A stretch of DNA of 64,000 bases from JBFMFR01 sp040752025 (GCA_040752025.1 JBFMFR010000033.1:17344-81343), one strand, 5' to 3'; positions 53,384 to 63,007 are shown, numbered from the stretch's first letter. Translations and numbers: made by a program. The notes: generated from the letters alone by a model not told the origin.

Positions 53384-54166
53384 ATGACCTATTTCGGCAT
53401 CCTGTTGGCCTTCATTTTCCCCTGGTTGCTGCTCTTGTTGTTGGTTGTGCCAGGCGACTTGTGGCGTTGGCTGCGCACGCGCTCGGGCCGCGTCGATTGG
53501 CGCGCATACCTGGTCGTTCTGGTGCACGTGGCGCTGGCCCTGGTCTACACCACCCCCTGGGATAATTACCTGGTGGCGAGCGGTGTGTGGTGGTACAACC
53601 CGCGCCTGGTGACCGGCCTGGTGCTGGGCTATGTGCCTGTCGAAGAATATACTTTTTTCGTGGCTCAAACGCTGCTGACCGGGCTATGGACCGTGTGGCT
53701 GTTGCGCAGGGCGAGAACACCGGAGCCGCAGTCTGGCGTTTGCATGCGCATCGGGGCGAGCCTGGCGTTGCTGGCAATCTGGGCGCTCGCCGTTATAGCG
53801 TTATTTTCGAGTTGGACGGCAGGGCGCTACCTGGCATTGATCCTGTCCTGGGCGCTGTTCCCGGTGTGGGTGCAGGTCACCTTTGGGGCGGATATCCTGG
53901 CTGCGCGCTGGCGTTCCCTGGTCCCGGCAATCTGCCTGCCGACGCTGTACCTGTGGGGGATGGATTACCTGGCGATCGTCGGTGGTACCTGGGTGATCGA
54001 CCCGCGCCAGACGACGGGGCTGAGGCTGGGCGCGCTGCCGTTCGAAGAGATGCTCTTCTTCCTGATGACCAACCTGATCATCGGCTGCGGCGTGACGCTG
54101 ATGCTGGCGACAGAGAGCCAGGCCAGGGCGCGGCGCTGGCTGGCGCAGTGGGTATTAAAAGTGTAA
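53384..54166 (+). CDS. crtYcd: Lycopene cyclase, fused CrtYc-CrtYd type
   Basis: The protein has 260 residues with two tandem units of about 100-110 residues, each with three membrane helices. The first has LGYVPVEEYTFF and the second GALPFEEMLFFLM; this P-x-EE...FF motif is the hallmark of heterodimeric-type lycopene cyclase domains. YTTPWDNYLV in the first unit and YLWGMDYLAIV in the second add support. It would close one or both lycopene ends to beta rings. Gap from crtB: 12 bases. Confidence 0.88.
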   Translation: MTYFGILLAFIFPWLLLLLLVVPGDLWRWLRTRSGRVDWRAYLVVLVHVALALVYTTPWDNYLVASGVWWYNPRLVTGLVLGYVPVEEYTFFVAQTLLTGLWTVWLLRRARTPEPQSGVCMRIGASLALLAIWALAVIALFSSWTAGRYLALILSWALFPVWVQVTFGADILAARWRSLVPAICLPTLYLWGMDYLAIVGGTWVIDPRQTTGLRLGALPFEEMLFFLMTNLIIGCGVTLMLATESQARARRWLAQWVLKV

Positions 54167-54191
54167 GGGCGCTTTCAGCCCCAGCGCCCTT
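54165..54191 (+). terminator. Terminator hairpin after the crt operon
   Basis: AAGGGCGCT (54165-54173) pairs perfectly with AGCGCCCTT (54183-54191), 9-base stem and 9-base loop, beginning at the crtYcd stop. No clear T-run follows. It lies between convergent genes. Confidence 0.6.
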
Positions 54192-54283
54192 CACTACGAG
54201 GAAGAGAAATTTTCACATATTCTCGCCTATATCATAGCACTCAGACGGTTGAGGCGCATCCTCCAGGTGGAGTATCGGGCGGG

Positions 54284-55831
54284 TTATTTTTCTAATACCT
54301 CTCCTGTATCGCCGGGCAGAGGCTTGCCGCAGTGCAGGCAGTAGATGGGCTGTAGCCCGGGCAGCAGATGCTGCTCGTGGCTGCAGTGCGGGCAGCGCCG
54401 CAGGCCGTGGGCATCGTAACCGCAGGCAGGACAGAATTTAAAAGCTTCTTCCAGTCGCCGCCCGCAGCGCGGGCAATGGCGCTCGGGTTCCAGGGGGAGC
54501 GGAGCGGGGGTAGGCGCGGCGGCCGATACGAAGTCTTGCTGTGAGGGCTGTTCCTTGGCGGTTGTTGGGGTCTCAACCGACAGCGCGGCGCTGATCTCAG
54601 GCGAGGCGCTCTCGACGGGTGGAGGTGGTACAGCCAGGGCGCGCCCGCGGCGGGCATAAACCAGCATCAGGGTGCCTACCCATAACAGTCCGCCCAGGGT
54701 CAGCGTCAGGCCGCGCCAGGGGGTAAAGCCGCCCAGGGAGAGCACGCCCAGGAAGATGAACAGTAGCCAGGCGGCGCGCCACCAGGTGGGCCTGAAGCCG
54801 GCTGCCAGGCCCAGGAAGGCGATCACCAGGGCGGAGACGCCCAGCCAGGCCAGGGCGGAGGCCGCCTCCAGGCCGAGCAGGCCGCTGAGGAAGACCAGCG
54901 CCGGGTAGAATAGCGCCAGGCACAGGCCGAGCAGCAGGTAGGCTTCCAGGCGCAGGGGCATCTGCTCCAGGCGCAGCCAGCCGGCCAATGAGAGCAGGCA
55001 CAGGCCGATCCAGAAGGGGGCCGCCCCAGCCAACGATACGAAGCGGCCCTGCAGCTTGGCCACTTTTTGGGCGGTGGTCTGGCGGGCGGGCAGGTCGAGC
55101 TGGATGTCGCGGTTGGGGATCAGGCCGGGGTACTGCCATGCGAAGGTCTCGCCCTCGGCGGCGGCGGTGGTTTGCGAGGCGGCCAGCGAGCTTTTGGGCA
55201 GCTGGCTGCCGGTCAGGCCGTTGACGGTGAAGACGATGTCCACGTCAGAACGCCGGTCGCGGCTCAAAGCGTAGCTGAAGCTGCTGGCGCCATCGGCGCG
55301 ATAGCTGATGGCGATGTCGTGCTCTTCCTGGGCTTGCAGCTCGGCGCGCCAGGTGATGCCGTTGACGGTGAAGACCACGCCTTCGGGCTCTTGCCCATCC
55401 ACCAGGAACTCCACCTGGTGCAGGGTTTCCAGGTTGCTGGGGAAGGGGAAGTACAGCTCAACGGTGGTGGTGATGGCCGGGCCGGGATAGATGAAATGGT
55501 ACTGGCTGTTGAATTCCAGGTCGTAGAGCGTGGCGCTGACGCCTTCCTGTTCCTCGTAACGGGCGTCCAGGTTGGCGCGCACGGTGCTCTGCCAGCCAGT
55601 CAGCGCCGCCGGCACCGCCTCGCCGCCGGGCAGGACCAGGTTCCAGGTGGGGGCTTCCTGGTAGATTTTGAGGCGGCTGTTGTAATCCAGGTACTCTCGC
55701 TGGGCGGAGGTATAGACCCCCGAGGGTAGGTCGCTGGCGACGATCGAGAAGACCAGCAGCAGGCCGCCCAGGCCGAACAGCAGCACCAGGACGACCAGGG
55801 TATTGGCAAAGCGTTTAAAGAAGGTGGGCAT
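54284..55831 (-). CDS. Membrane protein with large outer domain and C-terminal zinc ribbons
   Basis: The protein has 515 residues; AGGAGCAG precedes the ATG. An N-terminal membrane helix (~9-31) is followed by an outer beta-rich domain (~32-255), then about six helices (~268-395), a Pro-rich linker, and two zinc-ribbon motifs: CPRCGRRLEEAFKFCPACG and CPHCSHEQHLLPGLQPIYC. The topology puts the zinc ribbons in the cytosol. I do not recognise the overall family; the layout (helix, large outer domain, helix bundle) is loosely like CreD. Zinc ribbons of this type often mediate protein contacts. Confidence 0.65.
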   Translation of the reverse strand: MPTFFKRFANTLVVLVLLFGLGGLLLVFSIVASDLPSGVYTSAQREYLDYNSRLKIYQEAPTWNLVLPGGEAVPAALTGWQSTVRANLDARYEEQEGVSATLYDLEFNSQYHFIYPGPAITTTVELYFPFPSNLETLHQVEFLVDGQEPEGVVFTVNGITWRAELQAQEEHDIAISYRADGASSFSYALSRDRRSDVDIVFTVNGLTGSQLPKSSLAASQTTAAAEGETFAWQYPGLIPNRDIQLDLPARQTTAQKVAKLQGRFVSLAGAAPFWIGLCLLSLAGWLRLEQMPLRLEAYLLLGLCLALFYPALVFLSGLLGLEAASALAWLGVSALVIAFLGLAAGFRPTWWRAAWLLFIFLGVLSLGGFTPWRGLTLTLGGLLWVGTLMLVYARRGRALAVPPPPVESASPEISAALSVETPTTAKEQPSQQDFVSAAAPTPAPLPLEPERHCPRCGRRLEEAFKFCPACGYDAHGLRRCPHCSHEQHLLPGLQPIYCLHCGKPLPGDTGEVLEK

Positions 55832-56000
55832 AGACTGCTCCTGTGGCTGAAGATGGGTTATGGGTGAATAATAATAAAAAAATTAATCGGAGAGCGGATG
55901 GTGAAACGAACAGGGCGAATTGTATCGAGGGGTGTTGGCGGTAGACAGCAGGCGGGAAACGGGAGGAAAGTCAGGAGTGAGAAGGGAGGAGGCGCGGCGA

Positions 56001-56031
56001 GGGGGCCGGAGGGCGGGGGCAGGGAAGGGGG
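56001..56031 (+). other. Candidate G-quadruplex
   Basis: Five G-tracts of 3-5 bases (56001-5, 56011-13, 56015-19, 56022-24, 56027-31) separated by loops of 1 to 5 bases fit the standard quadruplex pattern. It is in the upstream region of the zinc-ribbon gene. Confidence 0.6.
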
Positions 56032-56140
56032 AGGAGGCAGGAATCAGCATGGGAGTGTATGCACCGGAAGGCCGAGTTGAGAAGCTACTATATTTGATTG
56101 TAGGATGAATGCGGGGAAAAGGCAAGTGGTTAACGGCAAA

Positions 56141-56169
56141 ATCCCCCAAAGATTAACCCGTTGGGGGAT
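56141..56169 (-). terminator. Terminator for the beta-helix protein gene
   Basis: ATCCCCCAA (56141-56149) pairs with TTGGGGGAT (56161-56169). On the minus strand the stem is followed by a short T-run (TTTT), 25 bases after the stop codon at 56194. Confidence 0.7.
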
Positions 56170-56193
56170 GTGCTCAGGGCCTAAGCTGCTTCT

Positions 56194-57540
56194 TTAACCA
56201 GTCTTCGATTTGCGGTAGCGGGCGAAGGCCGCGCCTGCCAGTAGAACCAGGAGCAGCACGGCGGCGACCAGCAGGTTCGTGGGTGAAAAGATCAGCGCAA
56301 AGGTGCTGGCATTGGGGTACTCGTAAGCGCCGATGTCGCAGCCCTTGCCTTGTGGGCGCGGGGTGTTCAACTGGTCGGTTTGCGCGGCGCAGGCCTCGAC
56401 CGGCAGAGCGTCGATGGCCGGGCTGTCGGGGAACAGGGCGTGCACCGGAAGCGCCAGGCTCTCCGGAGAGCCGGCGGCGCCGGGCTGCGCCAGGTCCGAG
56501 AGCGGAGCCAGGAGGGCGTCACCAGAGTGGGCCGGCGCGCAGTTGCCATCCTCGATCCAGTTGCCACTGTTGGCGGCGATGCTGCCCAGTTCGGTCAACT
56601 GGCAGTCTATCACGCCGTACTTTTCGAGGGTGGCGTGGTTGCCGGCGATCAGGGTGTTGGTGATGTGCAGTTCACCGCGCACGACCCCTTTTTCACGCGT
56701 GCCGCGGATGTAAAGCCCGCCGCCGCTGTGGGCGGTGTTGGCGCTTATGGTAGCATGGGTGAGGTGGGCAACGCCGTCCAGGTGGATGCCGCCGCCGCTC
56801 TCGGAGGTGGTGTTGCCGCTGATGGTGCTGTTGACCAGTTCCAGGGTGCTCTCGCAGTTAACGTGGATGCCGCCGCCTTTGCCCAGGGCCTGGTTGCCGC
56901 TGACGGTGGTGTTGATCAGGGTAGCGGCGCCGCTCAGCAGTTTGATGCCTCCGCCGGTCTGGCATTCCAGGAAAGGATCAGCCCCGCCGCGCGAGCCATT
57001 GTCGCTGACCAGGCTGTTGACCAGGGTCAGCGTGCCATCGCTGAGGATGCCGCCGCCGGCGCTGCCGCTGTTGCGCGTAACGATCACGTTCTCCAGGCGC
57101 AGCACGCCTTCGTTGCGGATGCCGCCGCCGGATTCGGGCTCGCGCTTGGGGTTGCCGTGGCGGATGGTCAGGTTGCTGAGGGTGGCCTGTACACCCGGTG
57201 CGATGGAGAAGACGCGCCGGGTGGCCTGTCCGGGTTCGGCATGGGCCTGGATGATGGTGCGCTGTGCACCCTGGCCGCGGATGTGCACGTCTTTGGTGAC
57301 CTGGATGTCGGCTTCAGTAAGGAATGCGTCTCTGACTTCGATTTCGCCGCCCGAGGTTAACAGAAGGCTGTCGATGGCGGCTTGCAGGCTGGTGAAGTCG
57401 CAGCCGTCGGCGCACACCGTGATGGCGGCGGCGCGGGCAGAGGGAGGCAGTCCCAGGGAGAACAGGACGAGCAAGCCTAAGGCGGCTGCCAGGGAGAGGC
57501 GCCAGGGGGAGGTGGAGCGGTTGGGCGAGGAATTGCGCAT
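56194..57540 (-). CDS. Secreted right-handed beta-helix protein, choice-of-anchor Q type
   Basis: The protein has 448 residues. A signal peptide (~15-37) is followed by beta-helix (pectin-lyase-like) coils with repeating Asn/Ser ladders (NTTVSGNQALGKGGGIHV, NSTISGNTTSESGGGIHL, HATISANTAHSGGGLYI). The end shows the anchor-Q motif KGCDIGAYEYPN and then a hydrophobic helix (~417-437) and a basic tail, so it is held in the membrane with the helix outside. Likely an adhesive or polysaccharide-binding surface protein; catalytic activity is not evident. Confidence 0.85.
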   Translation of the reverse strand: MRNSSPNRSTSPWRLSLAAALGLLVLFSLGLPPSARAAAITVCADGCDFTSLQAAIDSLLLTSGGEIEVRDAFLTEADIQVTKDVHIRGQGAQRTIIQAHAEPGQATRRVFSIAPGVQATLSNLTIRHGNPKREPESGGGIRNEGVLRLENVIVTRNSGSAGGGILSDGTLTLVNSLVSDNGSRGGADPFLECQTGGGIKLLSGAATLINTTVSGNQALGKGGGIHVNCESTLELVNSTISGNTTSESGGGIHLDGVAHLTHATISANTAHSGGGLYIRGTREKGVVRGELHITNTLIAGNHATLEKYGVIDCQLTELGSIAANSGNWIEDGNCAPAHSGDALLAPLSDLAQPGAAGSPESLALPVHALFPDSPAIDALPVEACAAQTDQLNTPRPQGKGCDIGAYEYPNASTFALIFSPTNLLVAAVLLLVLLAGAAFARYRKSKTG

Positions 57541-57909
57541 AGGTGTACCTTTCGTGGAAATGCGTTGGATGTGGAGGCAGGATTCGCGAGGAATACAACT
57601 ATGGGGGCTGGTGGGTTCATTGGAGAGGCATTTGTGCGTGGAGGGCGGGTGTTATAATGCAAGTGGCTCAGATTTAACCACGAAGGACGCGAAGGTTTGG
57701 TGGAGCTGCGAAGGATACCGAGTGTGGTGAAACCACGAAGGGCGTCAAGGGCACGAAGGGATGATGATCCGGTGGTTCTTTGTGGACTTTGTGGTCTTGG
57801 TGGTGAGAAGGCTGCGTTTTTTACCACGAAGGGCACTAAGGGCACGAAGGAATTTCAGTGTAGGAGGAGCGTATGTGTTCTATGGTCGCTTGCGGCGGGA
57901 GGTGTGATT
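57541..57909. other. Intergenic region with ACCACGAAGG repeats
   Basis: No gene seen, apart from a doubtful 16-codon frame at 57873. The region contains the repeat copies described separately and possible promoters in both directions that I could not resolve. Confidence 0.6.
57676..57850. repeat. Interspersed ACCACGAAGG repeats
   Basis: Copies begin at 57677 (ACCACGAAGGACGCGAAGG), 57732 (ACCACGAAGGGCGTCAAGG) and 57823 (ACCACGAAGGGCACTAAGG), the last two continuing with GCACGAAGG. Between the second and third is an imperfect inverted copy (57777-57805, TTTGTGGACTTTGTGGTC). Similar ACCACGAAGGRCACGAAGG sequences are widespread in environmental bacteria. Confidence 0.75.
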
Positions 57910-59089
57910 GTGAGCCGGCGTAAACGTTATCCAGCGAAGACGGAGCGACCAGCGCCAGAACTGGGGAATGAGATCATGCAGGCTATCCTGGCCCAGGAAG
58001 GCTACCCCTCCCCGGAGGAGCGCTGGACGATCTTGCAGCGGCGGGGTGAGATCATGCGGGAGGTGATTTCCGATATGCTGTCCAGCAGCGGGCGCAGCCA
58101 GGAGGGGCGCGCCAGATTGTTCATCCAAAAATATGGGCAGCGGGACGCGTTGGCGGTGTTGAACAGTTTGCAGCGCGGTTTTCAGCGTCCCAGTTATATC
58201 GCTGAAGAAAGCTGGATCTACCGCCAATACCGCCAGGCGTTTGCGCGCTTTGGGGGCGAGCGCCGTTTCTTGAACTATGCCGAGTACGAGGAATTGACTG
58301 GCGAGACTGTCCGAATAGAAGCGATGCGTTATTTGTCGCCTGTCGAACTGCGTCCCTCTAAGCACTTACAGCAGATGCGGGAATTGACGCTGACTCCGCC
58401 GGCCCTGTGGGAAGACCTGCTCCCGCCAGACACGCCGCGACGCCCGGCGGATTTCCACGCGCCGCAGGCTGAGGTGTACCGCGGCCCGGAGCAGGAACTG
58501 CTTGCGCTGGGATGGGATTTGAACCTGCAAGCTGTCGACAGCCAGGCAGCGCGCTGGCGAGCGGCGATCCCGGACCTGGCGCGCATGGCGCTCGACGCGG
58601 GTTTGCTAAATGGCTGGCCGGGTGAAACGGCCAGTTGGGCGCCTTACTACGCCCTGCACCTGCTGGGGGTCTTGCGGGCGCACGAATACGCGGCCCGGTT
58701 GATGGCGCTGTACCAGCGGGCGGACGACTGGCTCGCCGACCGGCTGCCGGACGCCTGGGGGCGCATGGGCGCGGCGGCTGCGCCGGCCCTTGTGGGGCTT
58801 GTTGGACGACAGGCGGCTGCTGCCAAAGCCGCGCGGCCTGGCAGCAATGGGCCTGCAAGCTTTGGCCGAGGCCGACCCCCGGCAGCGCCTGGCGGTCATT
58901 AGGGGGATGGGCGAACGCCTGGGAACGCCCGCTGGCGATGAGAAGGTCAATGCATACCTGATCATCGTGCTGGATCGGATGAGAGCCGTGGAGGCGCGCA
59001 AGGAGATTGCCGCGGCCTTCGCGCAGGGCCGGGTGGCGGCGAATATCATCGGGCCGGAGCACGTGGAGCTTTTGGCGGGCGAGATGTGA
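57910..59089 (+). pseudogene. Frameshifted gene of unknown function, HEAT-repeat-like
   Basis: The frame from GTG 57910 (GGGAGG at 57897-57902) runs to ~58790 as a helical, about 390-residue protein. Near residue 293 the frame must shift: in frame 1 the text reads PALVGLVGRQ then low-complexity; after removing one T at 58790/58791 it reads PALWGLLDDRRLL and continues to LLAGEM at 59089. Codon use and helical pattern are natural on both sides of the shift. So a single inserted base (or a base-call error) splits one gene. The family is not recognised; alpha-helical repeats suggest HEAT-like scaffolding. Confidence 0.65.
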
Positions 59090-59298
59090 GGAAGCAGGCC
59101 AGGCCCGACCGCGATGGGCGCCTGAACTGGCGCGTTTGGGAGCGAATCACCGGCGCACTTCAGATGAAAACTCGCGGTATACTTTGGGGGTGAAAATTAC
59201 TGGCAAATTATAGGGTGAGAAATGAAGGTTAAGTTTTTGAAAAAGGTCAAATCGTAACAGGTCAGCAATAAAGTGGGCGCGTTCCAGGAGTAGACGTC

Positions 59299-61902
59299 AT
59301 GGCATTCTTCCAAATCGACCCTCTGAACTTGATCCCAGCCAACCTGCGAACTGCCATGCGCGACACGCTGGTGGATTTCATCTCCGAACAGGCCAAAAAA
59401 CACCTGGGCGACGAAGTAGCTGTCAAATTGAGTAAACTGCGCTCGGATGCCGCCTTCAATAAACAGTTCGAAGATGGCTTGCAGCGGGCGGTCAAGCGCT
59501 TTGCGGTTGAATATGAACAGCAAGACGAGGACCTGGTGGCGGCAATCACCGCCCAATCCGATTTCTTTAGAAATGAGGCTGTACAAAAAGCGCTCCTGGC
59601 AGTGCTCAAGCAGCCTGGGGCATCCCTGTTTGAGGAGCAGGAGCGGTTAGCACAATCCTTCCAAAGCGTACTGCCAGAGCGTAAAAACCGCCAGCGCGTG
59701 GATAAAGCGGTGGTGTATCTGCTGAGATGCCTGGCGGAAGAGCTGTGGCATTTGCCTGAATTACAGCCGATCTACAGTTTGCAGTTCCAGCGCCTGACAG
59801 CAGAGGCATCTCGCCAGCAGGTAGAACTGCAAAAGGCGCAATTGATGACTCTAACAGAGTTGAATTCTGGCTTGAAAGGTGCTTTATTGCAGCTAACTGA
59901 TGCCATCGCAGAGCGCAAATTATTGCTATCTGGCGAGGCCTCCACTTTTACGGATCACCCGCGGGTATATCATAATTTGCCACAGCCGGACTATAAACGA
60001 TTTATCGGGCGTGAAGAAGAAATCAACCAAATTTATCAGATTCTGCGACCTTACCCTCTTTCCCAATCTCACCTTGTCGTTATCGATGGCATTGGCGGAG
60101 TTGGGAAAAGTGCCCTAGCGCTAGAAATAGCTTTTCGATATTTGCGCAACTACGATAAGATTCCAGCAGAAGAGCGTTTTGACGCCATTATATGGGTTAG
60201 TGCCAAACAAAATGTGCTCACTGCTGATGGGATAAAGTTACGCTCCTATGCCTTCAAAACTTTAGGAGATATTTGTACTACTGTCGCGATTACACTGCGG
60301 CGTGAAGATATTATACGAGCCGATTTAGGTAATCAGGCTGAAATCACGCGTAATGCGCTTAAGCAGCAACGCACGTTGCTAATTGTAGATAATTTAGAAA
60401 CAGTTAGCGATGACAATGTTGTAAATTTTTTGCGCGAATTGCCAGCACCGACAAAAGCGATCGTTACAACGCGGTTACGTATTGACGTAGCTTATTCTAT
60501 ACGCCTTGCAGGAATGCCTCAGCATGACGCCTGGAGATTGATCAATCAGGAATGTTCAAGCACGAAAATAAAACCTAACGATGAACAAATCAGCCAACTA
60601 TACAAGCGAACGGGTGGTGTTCCTTTAGCTATTGTTTGGAGTCTTGCCCAAGTAAGATCTGGACACTCGATTGAAGAAGTATTGTATCGACTTGGCAAAC
60701 CGACAAATGATATAACAAGATTCTGTTTTGAAGGAATAATTCCGGATATAAAAAGTACGTCGGCATATAAAATATTACTCTCTTTGTTGCTTTTCACAAA
60801 AGATGCTAGTTCAGAAGCTCTAGGGTATGTGTCTGAATTATCAGAACTTGATAAAGATGATGGATTAGCCCATCTCGAGAAATTATCTTTAGTAAATAGG
60901 GTAGCAGATCGACATTCATTACTGTCTTTGACGAAGGCATATGTAAGCACAGAATTAGCTTCTTATCCTGGTAGGCAAAGACTTGCTGAGAGATATTACA
61001 ACTACTATTTTGAGTCTTTGAATTCTCTTGCTGCATCAGAGGCTTTGATTTCATCAAAGGGTGACAATTTGATGTCGGAAAGAGAAAATCTGCTGGGATT
61101 GATTGAGAATTACAAGCTAGTTGATCCAAATAGAACTATAGAGTTAATATCCGTTTTTGCTCATTTCCTGCATTATTTTGGATATTGGGCCGAATTATTG
61201 GAGCAATGCAAATATGGCCTTAAGTATGTTGGTCATGATGATGAAATCAGACGAGCTAACTTTTTGTCTTTGATTGGCAGGGCCAAATTATTCCAGAAGA
61301 ATTTCAAAGAATCTGAAGAGTTTTTAGCTGAGGCTTTGCAGCTATATAAAAACCTACAAGATGACGATGCTTATGCAGGTACTTTGCTATATTATGCAAA
61401 TGTTCTAAAAGGATTGGGGCGGAAAACGGAAGTTCATAGTACATTAGAAGCTGTTCTGGAAATAGCCAAATCGAACAATTGTATTGGCGTGATCGCGCGA
61501 GCTCAAAATGCTCTTGCATTTGAAGATATTAGTAATGGGGATCTTGAGATAGCAAAGGAAAGATTGCTAGACGCAAAGTCGATTTTTGAGAATATTGACA
61601 GAGATAGAGCAAGAGGGTTGGCTCCAACTCATAGATTATTAGCGAGAATTGAGCTTAAGAAAAGGAATTTTGTTGAAGCTGATAAGCTTCTACAAAGAAG
61701 TCTTGAAATTAGTGAAAACACGAACTTTACTCTGGATCTGGCTTATTCACACCGCGATTTAGGATCATTGTATCAAAGCAAGCTTTCATTTGCTCAGAGT
61801 CTTCATCATTTCAAACTGGCAATAGATTATTTCCAGAGATTGGGAATGGATGAAGACGTAGAAGAAATCAAGAGGTCATTGGCTCAGTTGGAAAATCAAT
61901 AA
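59299..61902 (+). CDS. STAND NTPase: NB-ARC domain with TPR repeats
   Basis: The protein has 867 residues; AGGAG at 59288-59292 precedes the ATG. Residues ~1-220 are helical and unrecognised. The NB-ARC/AP-ATPase part follows: FIGREEEINQIY, Walker A GIGGVGKS (264-271), Walker B LLIVDNLE (Asp364) and TTRLRI (sensor). TPR-like helical repeats fill ~620-860. STAND proteins sense a ligand through repeats and oligomerise to fire an N-terminal effector; in bacteria many are anti-phage (Avs and relatives). Base composition is host-like in the N-terminal ~200 codons and clearly lower afterwards. The stop is 1 base from the next gene's ATG, so the two are one unit. Confidence 0.85.
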   Translation: MAFFQIDPLNLIPANLRTAMRDTLVDFISEQAKKHLGDEVAVKLSKLRSDAAFNKQFEDGLQRAVKRFAVEYEQQDEDLVAAITAQSDFFRNEAVQKALLAVLKQPGASLFEEQERLAQSFQSVLPERKNRQRVDKAVVYLLRCLAEELWHLPELQPIYSLQFQRLTAEASRQQVELQKAQLMTLTELNSGLKGALLQLTDAIAERKLLLSGEASTFTDHPRVYHNLPQPDYKRFIGREEEINQIYQILRPYPLSQSHLVVIDGIGGVGKSALALEIAFRYLRNYDKIPAEERFDAIIWVSAKQNVLTADGIKLRSYAFKTLGDICTTVAITLRREDIIRADLGNQAEITRNALKQQRTLLIVDNLETVSDDNVVNFLRELPAPTKAIVTTRLRIDVAYSIRLAGMPQHDAWRLINQECSSTKIKPNDEQISQLYKRTGGVPLAIVWSLAQVRSGHSIEEVLYRLGKPTNDITRFCFEGIIPDIKSTSAYKILLSLLLFTKDASSEALGYVSELSELDKDDGLAHLEKLSLVNRVADRHSLLSLTKAYVSTELASYPGRQRLAERYYNYYFESLNSLAASEALISSKGDNLMSERENLLGLIENYKLVDPNRTIELISVFAHFLHYFGYWAELLEQCKYGLKYVGHDDEIRRANFLSLIGRAKLFQKNFKESEEFLAEALQLYKNLQDDDAYAGTLLYYANVLKGLGRKTEVHSTLEAVLEIAKSNNCIGVIARAQNALAFEDISNGDLEIAKERLLDAKSIFENIDRDRARGLAPTHRLLARIELKKRNFVEADKLLQRSLEISENTNFTLDLAYSHRDLGSLYQSKLSFAQSLHHFKLAIDYFQRLGMDEDVEEIKRSLAQLENQ

Positions 61903-61903
61903 T

Positions 61904-63007
61904 ATGTCCGAATATTCCCTTGAACTGGAAAAAATATTGGCAAAGGGCTTCCAGAATTCCATATTTCCAGGAGTATCTATTCTGATAAGAGTACAAGATG
62001 AGATAGAAATTCAACTATGCCATGGAAAACTAACTTACGATGATGATGCAGATGTTGTATCAAATGGAACGCTATTTGATATAGCCTCAATAACAAAATT
62101 ATTCAGTTCTGTAGCAATAATGCAGTTGCATGAAAAAGGATTCCTAAACATATATGATCCAGTCAAAAGATTTTTTGGACAACTCAAGGGGGCAGGAAAA
62201 GATCAATTAAATCTATGGCACATTCTTACTCATACCTCTGGATATGATTCGTTTGACGATCAAGAGCTAGCTGCTATTGATAGTAAAGATGATTTGATAA
62301 CGAAGATATGTATGAGGAACTTGAAGTTTATGCCTGGAGCAGGATATTGTTATTCAGATCTGGGTTTTATCCTTTTAGGATTGGTGATTGAATTGGTATC
62401 AGGTAAGAATCTAGATGAATATCTGTATTGTCATATTTTTGAGCCTTTAGGGATGTACAGTACTTTTTATCTTCCTGGGACTAGGCAGGTTGTAAATGTT
62501 GCTCCAACCGAACGGGATAGCTCTGGTAATTTTTTGCAAGGGGTAGTGCATGATGAAAAAGCGAGGCTCATGGGAGGAATAGCTGCGCACAGTGGTTTAT
62601 TTTCAACAGCTACAGATTTAGGGAAATTTTCCCAATCCTTTTTGAGTTTGGTGAATTATCAAAGTCATAAGCTGATAATGTTGCCAGAAACAGCTAGAAT
62701 CATGGTTGAACCACAAATTGCGAATATTATGCCTTCACAAGGACTTGGGTGGTTTATAAATTTGCCCTTTATGGGCAAATTTGCTTCTCAAACTACCTTT
62801 GGTCATACAGGATTTACTGGGGTATCCTGTGTAATCGACAGCCAAAAACAAATTACTTGCGTTTTGCTGTCAAACTGTGTTCATCCAACTCGTCCTGATA
62901 TGCGAAAAAGGGAAGTGCTCATGCATATTCGTCAAGAGATCTCAAACTTTGGATTTGAGCTATATAATGGGGTTCACCGTAAAAAAGATAGGCGAGAGAA
63001 GAAATAG
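61904..63007 (+). CDS. Beta-lactamase-fold serine hydrolase, cytosolic
   Basis: The protein has 367 residues. Ser62 and Lys65 in SITKLFS are the catalytic SxxK, CYSDLGF is the Tyr motif (YSD rather than YxN) and HTGFTG is the KTG-like motif. The family (class C beta-lactamase, DD-peptidase, esterase) usually acts outside the cell, but no signal peptide is present. It is AT-rich. Linked by a 1-base gap to the STAND gene, it may be its partner or effector. The reaction (peptidase, esterase or amidase) is not determined by sequence. Confidence 0.85.
   Translation: MSEYSLELEKILAKGFQNSIFPGVSILIRVQDEIEIQLCHGKLTYDDDADVVSNGTLFDIASITKLFSSVAIMQLHEKGFLNIYDPVKRFFGQLKGAGKDQLNLWHILTHTSGYDSFDDQELAAIDSKDDLITKICMRNLKFMPGAGYCYSDLGFILLGLVIELVSGKNLDEYLYCHIFEPLGMYSTFYLPGTRQVVNVAPTERDSSGNFLQGVVHDEKARLMGGIAAHSGLFSTATDLGKFSQSFLSLVNYQSHKLIMLPETARIMVEPQIANIMPSQGLGWFINLPFMGKFASQTTFGHTGFTGVSCVIDSQKQITCVLLSNCVHPTRPDMRKREVLMHIRQEISNFGFELYNGVHRKKDRREKK

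Larger units (their letters stand above)
55832..56193. other. Intergenic region, G-rich on plus strand
   Basis: No credible gene. The left part (55920-56040) is purine- and G-rich, with a run of five G-tracts at 56001-56031. A terminator-like hairpin for the beta-helix gene lies at 56141-56169. The promoter of the zinc-ribbon gene must be in the remainder; I found no strong match. Confidence 0.6.

Noticed and set aside
55883..56149. 88-codon minus-strand frame
   Set aside because: Pro/Ser-rich low complexity translated from the G-rich intergenic tract; no start signal.
57873..57923. 16-codon Cys-rich mini-frame with GGAGG upstream
   Set aside because: Too short and unsupported; the ribosome-binding site may be fortuitous or serve a leader peptide, which cannot be judged here.
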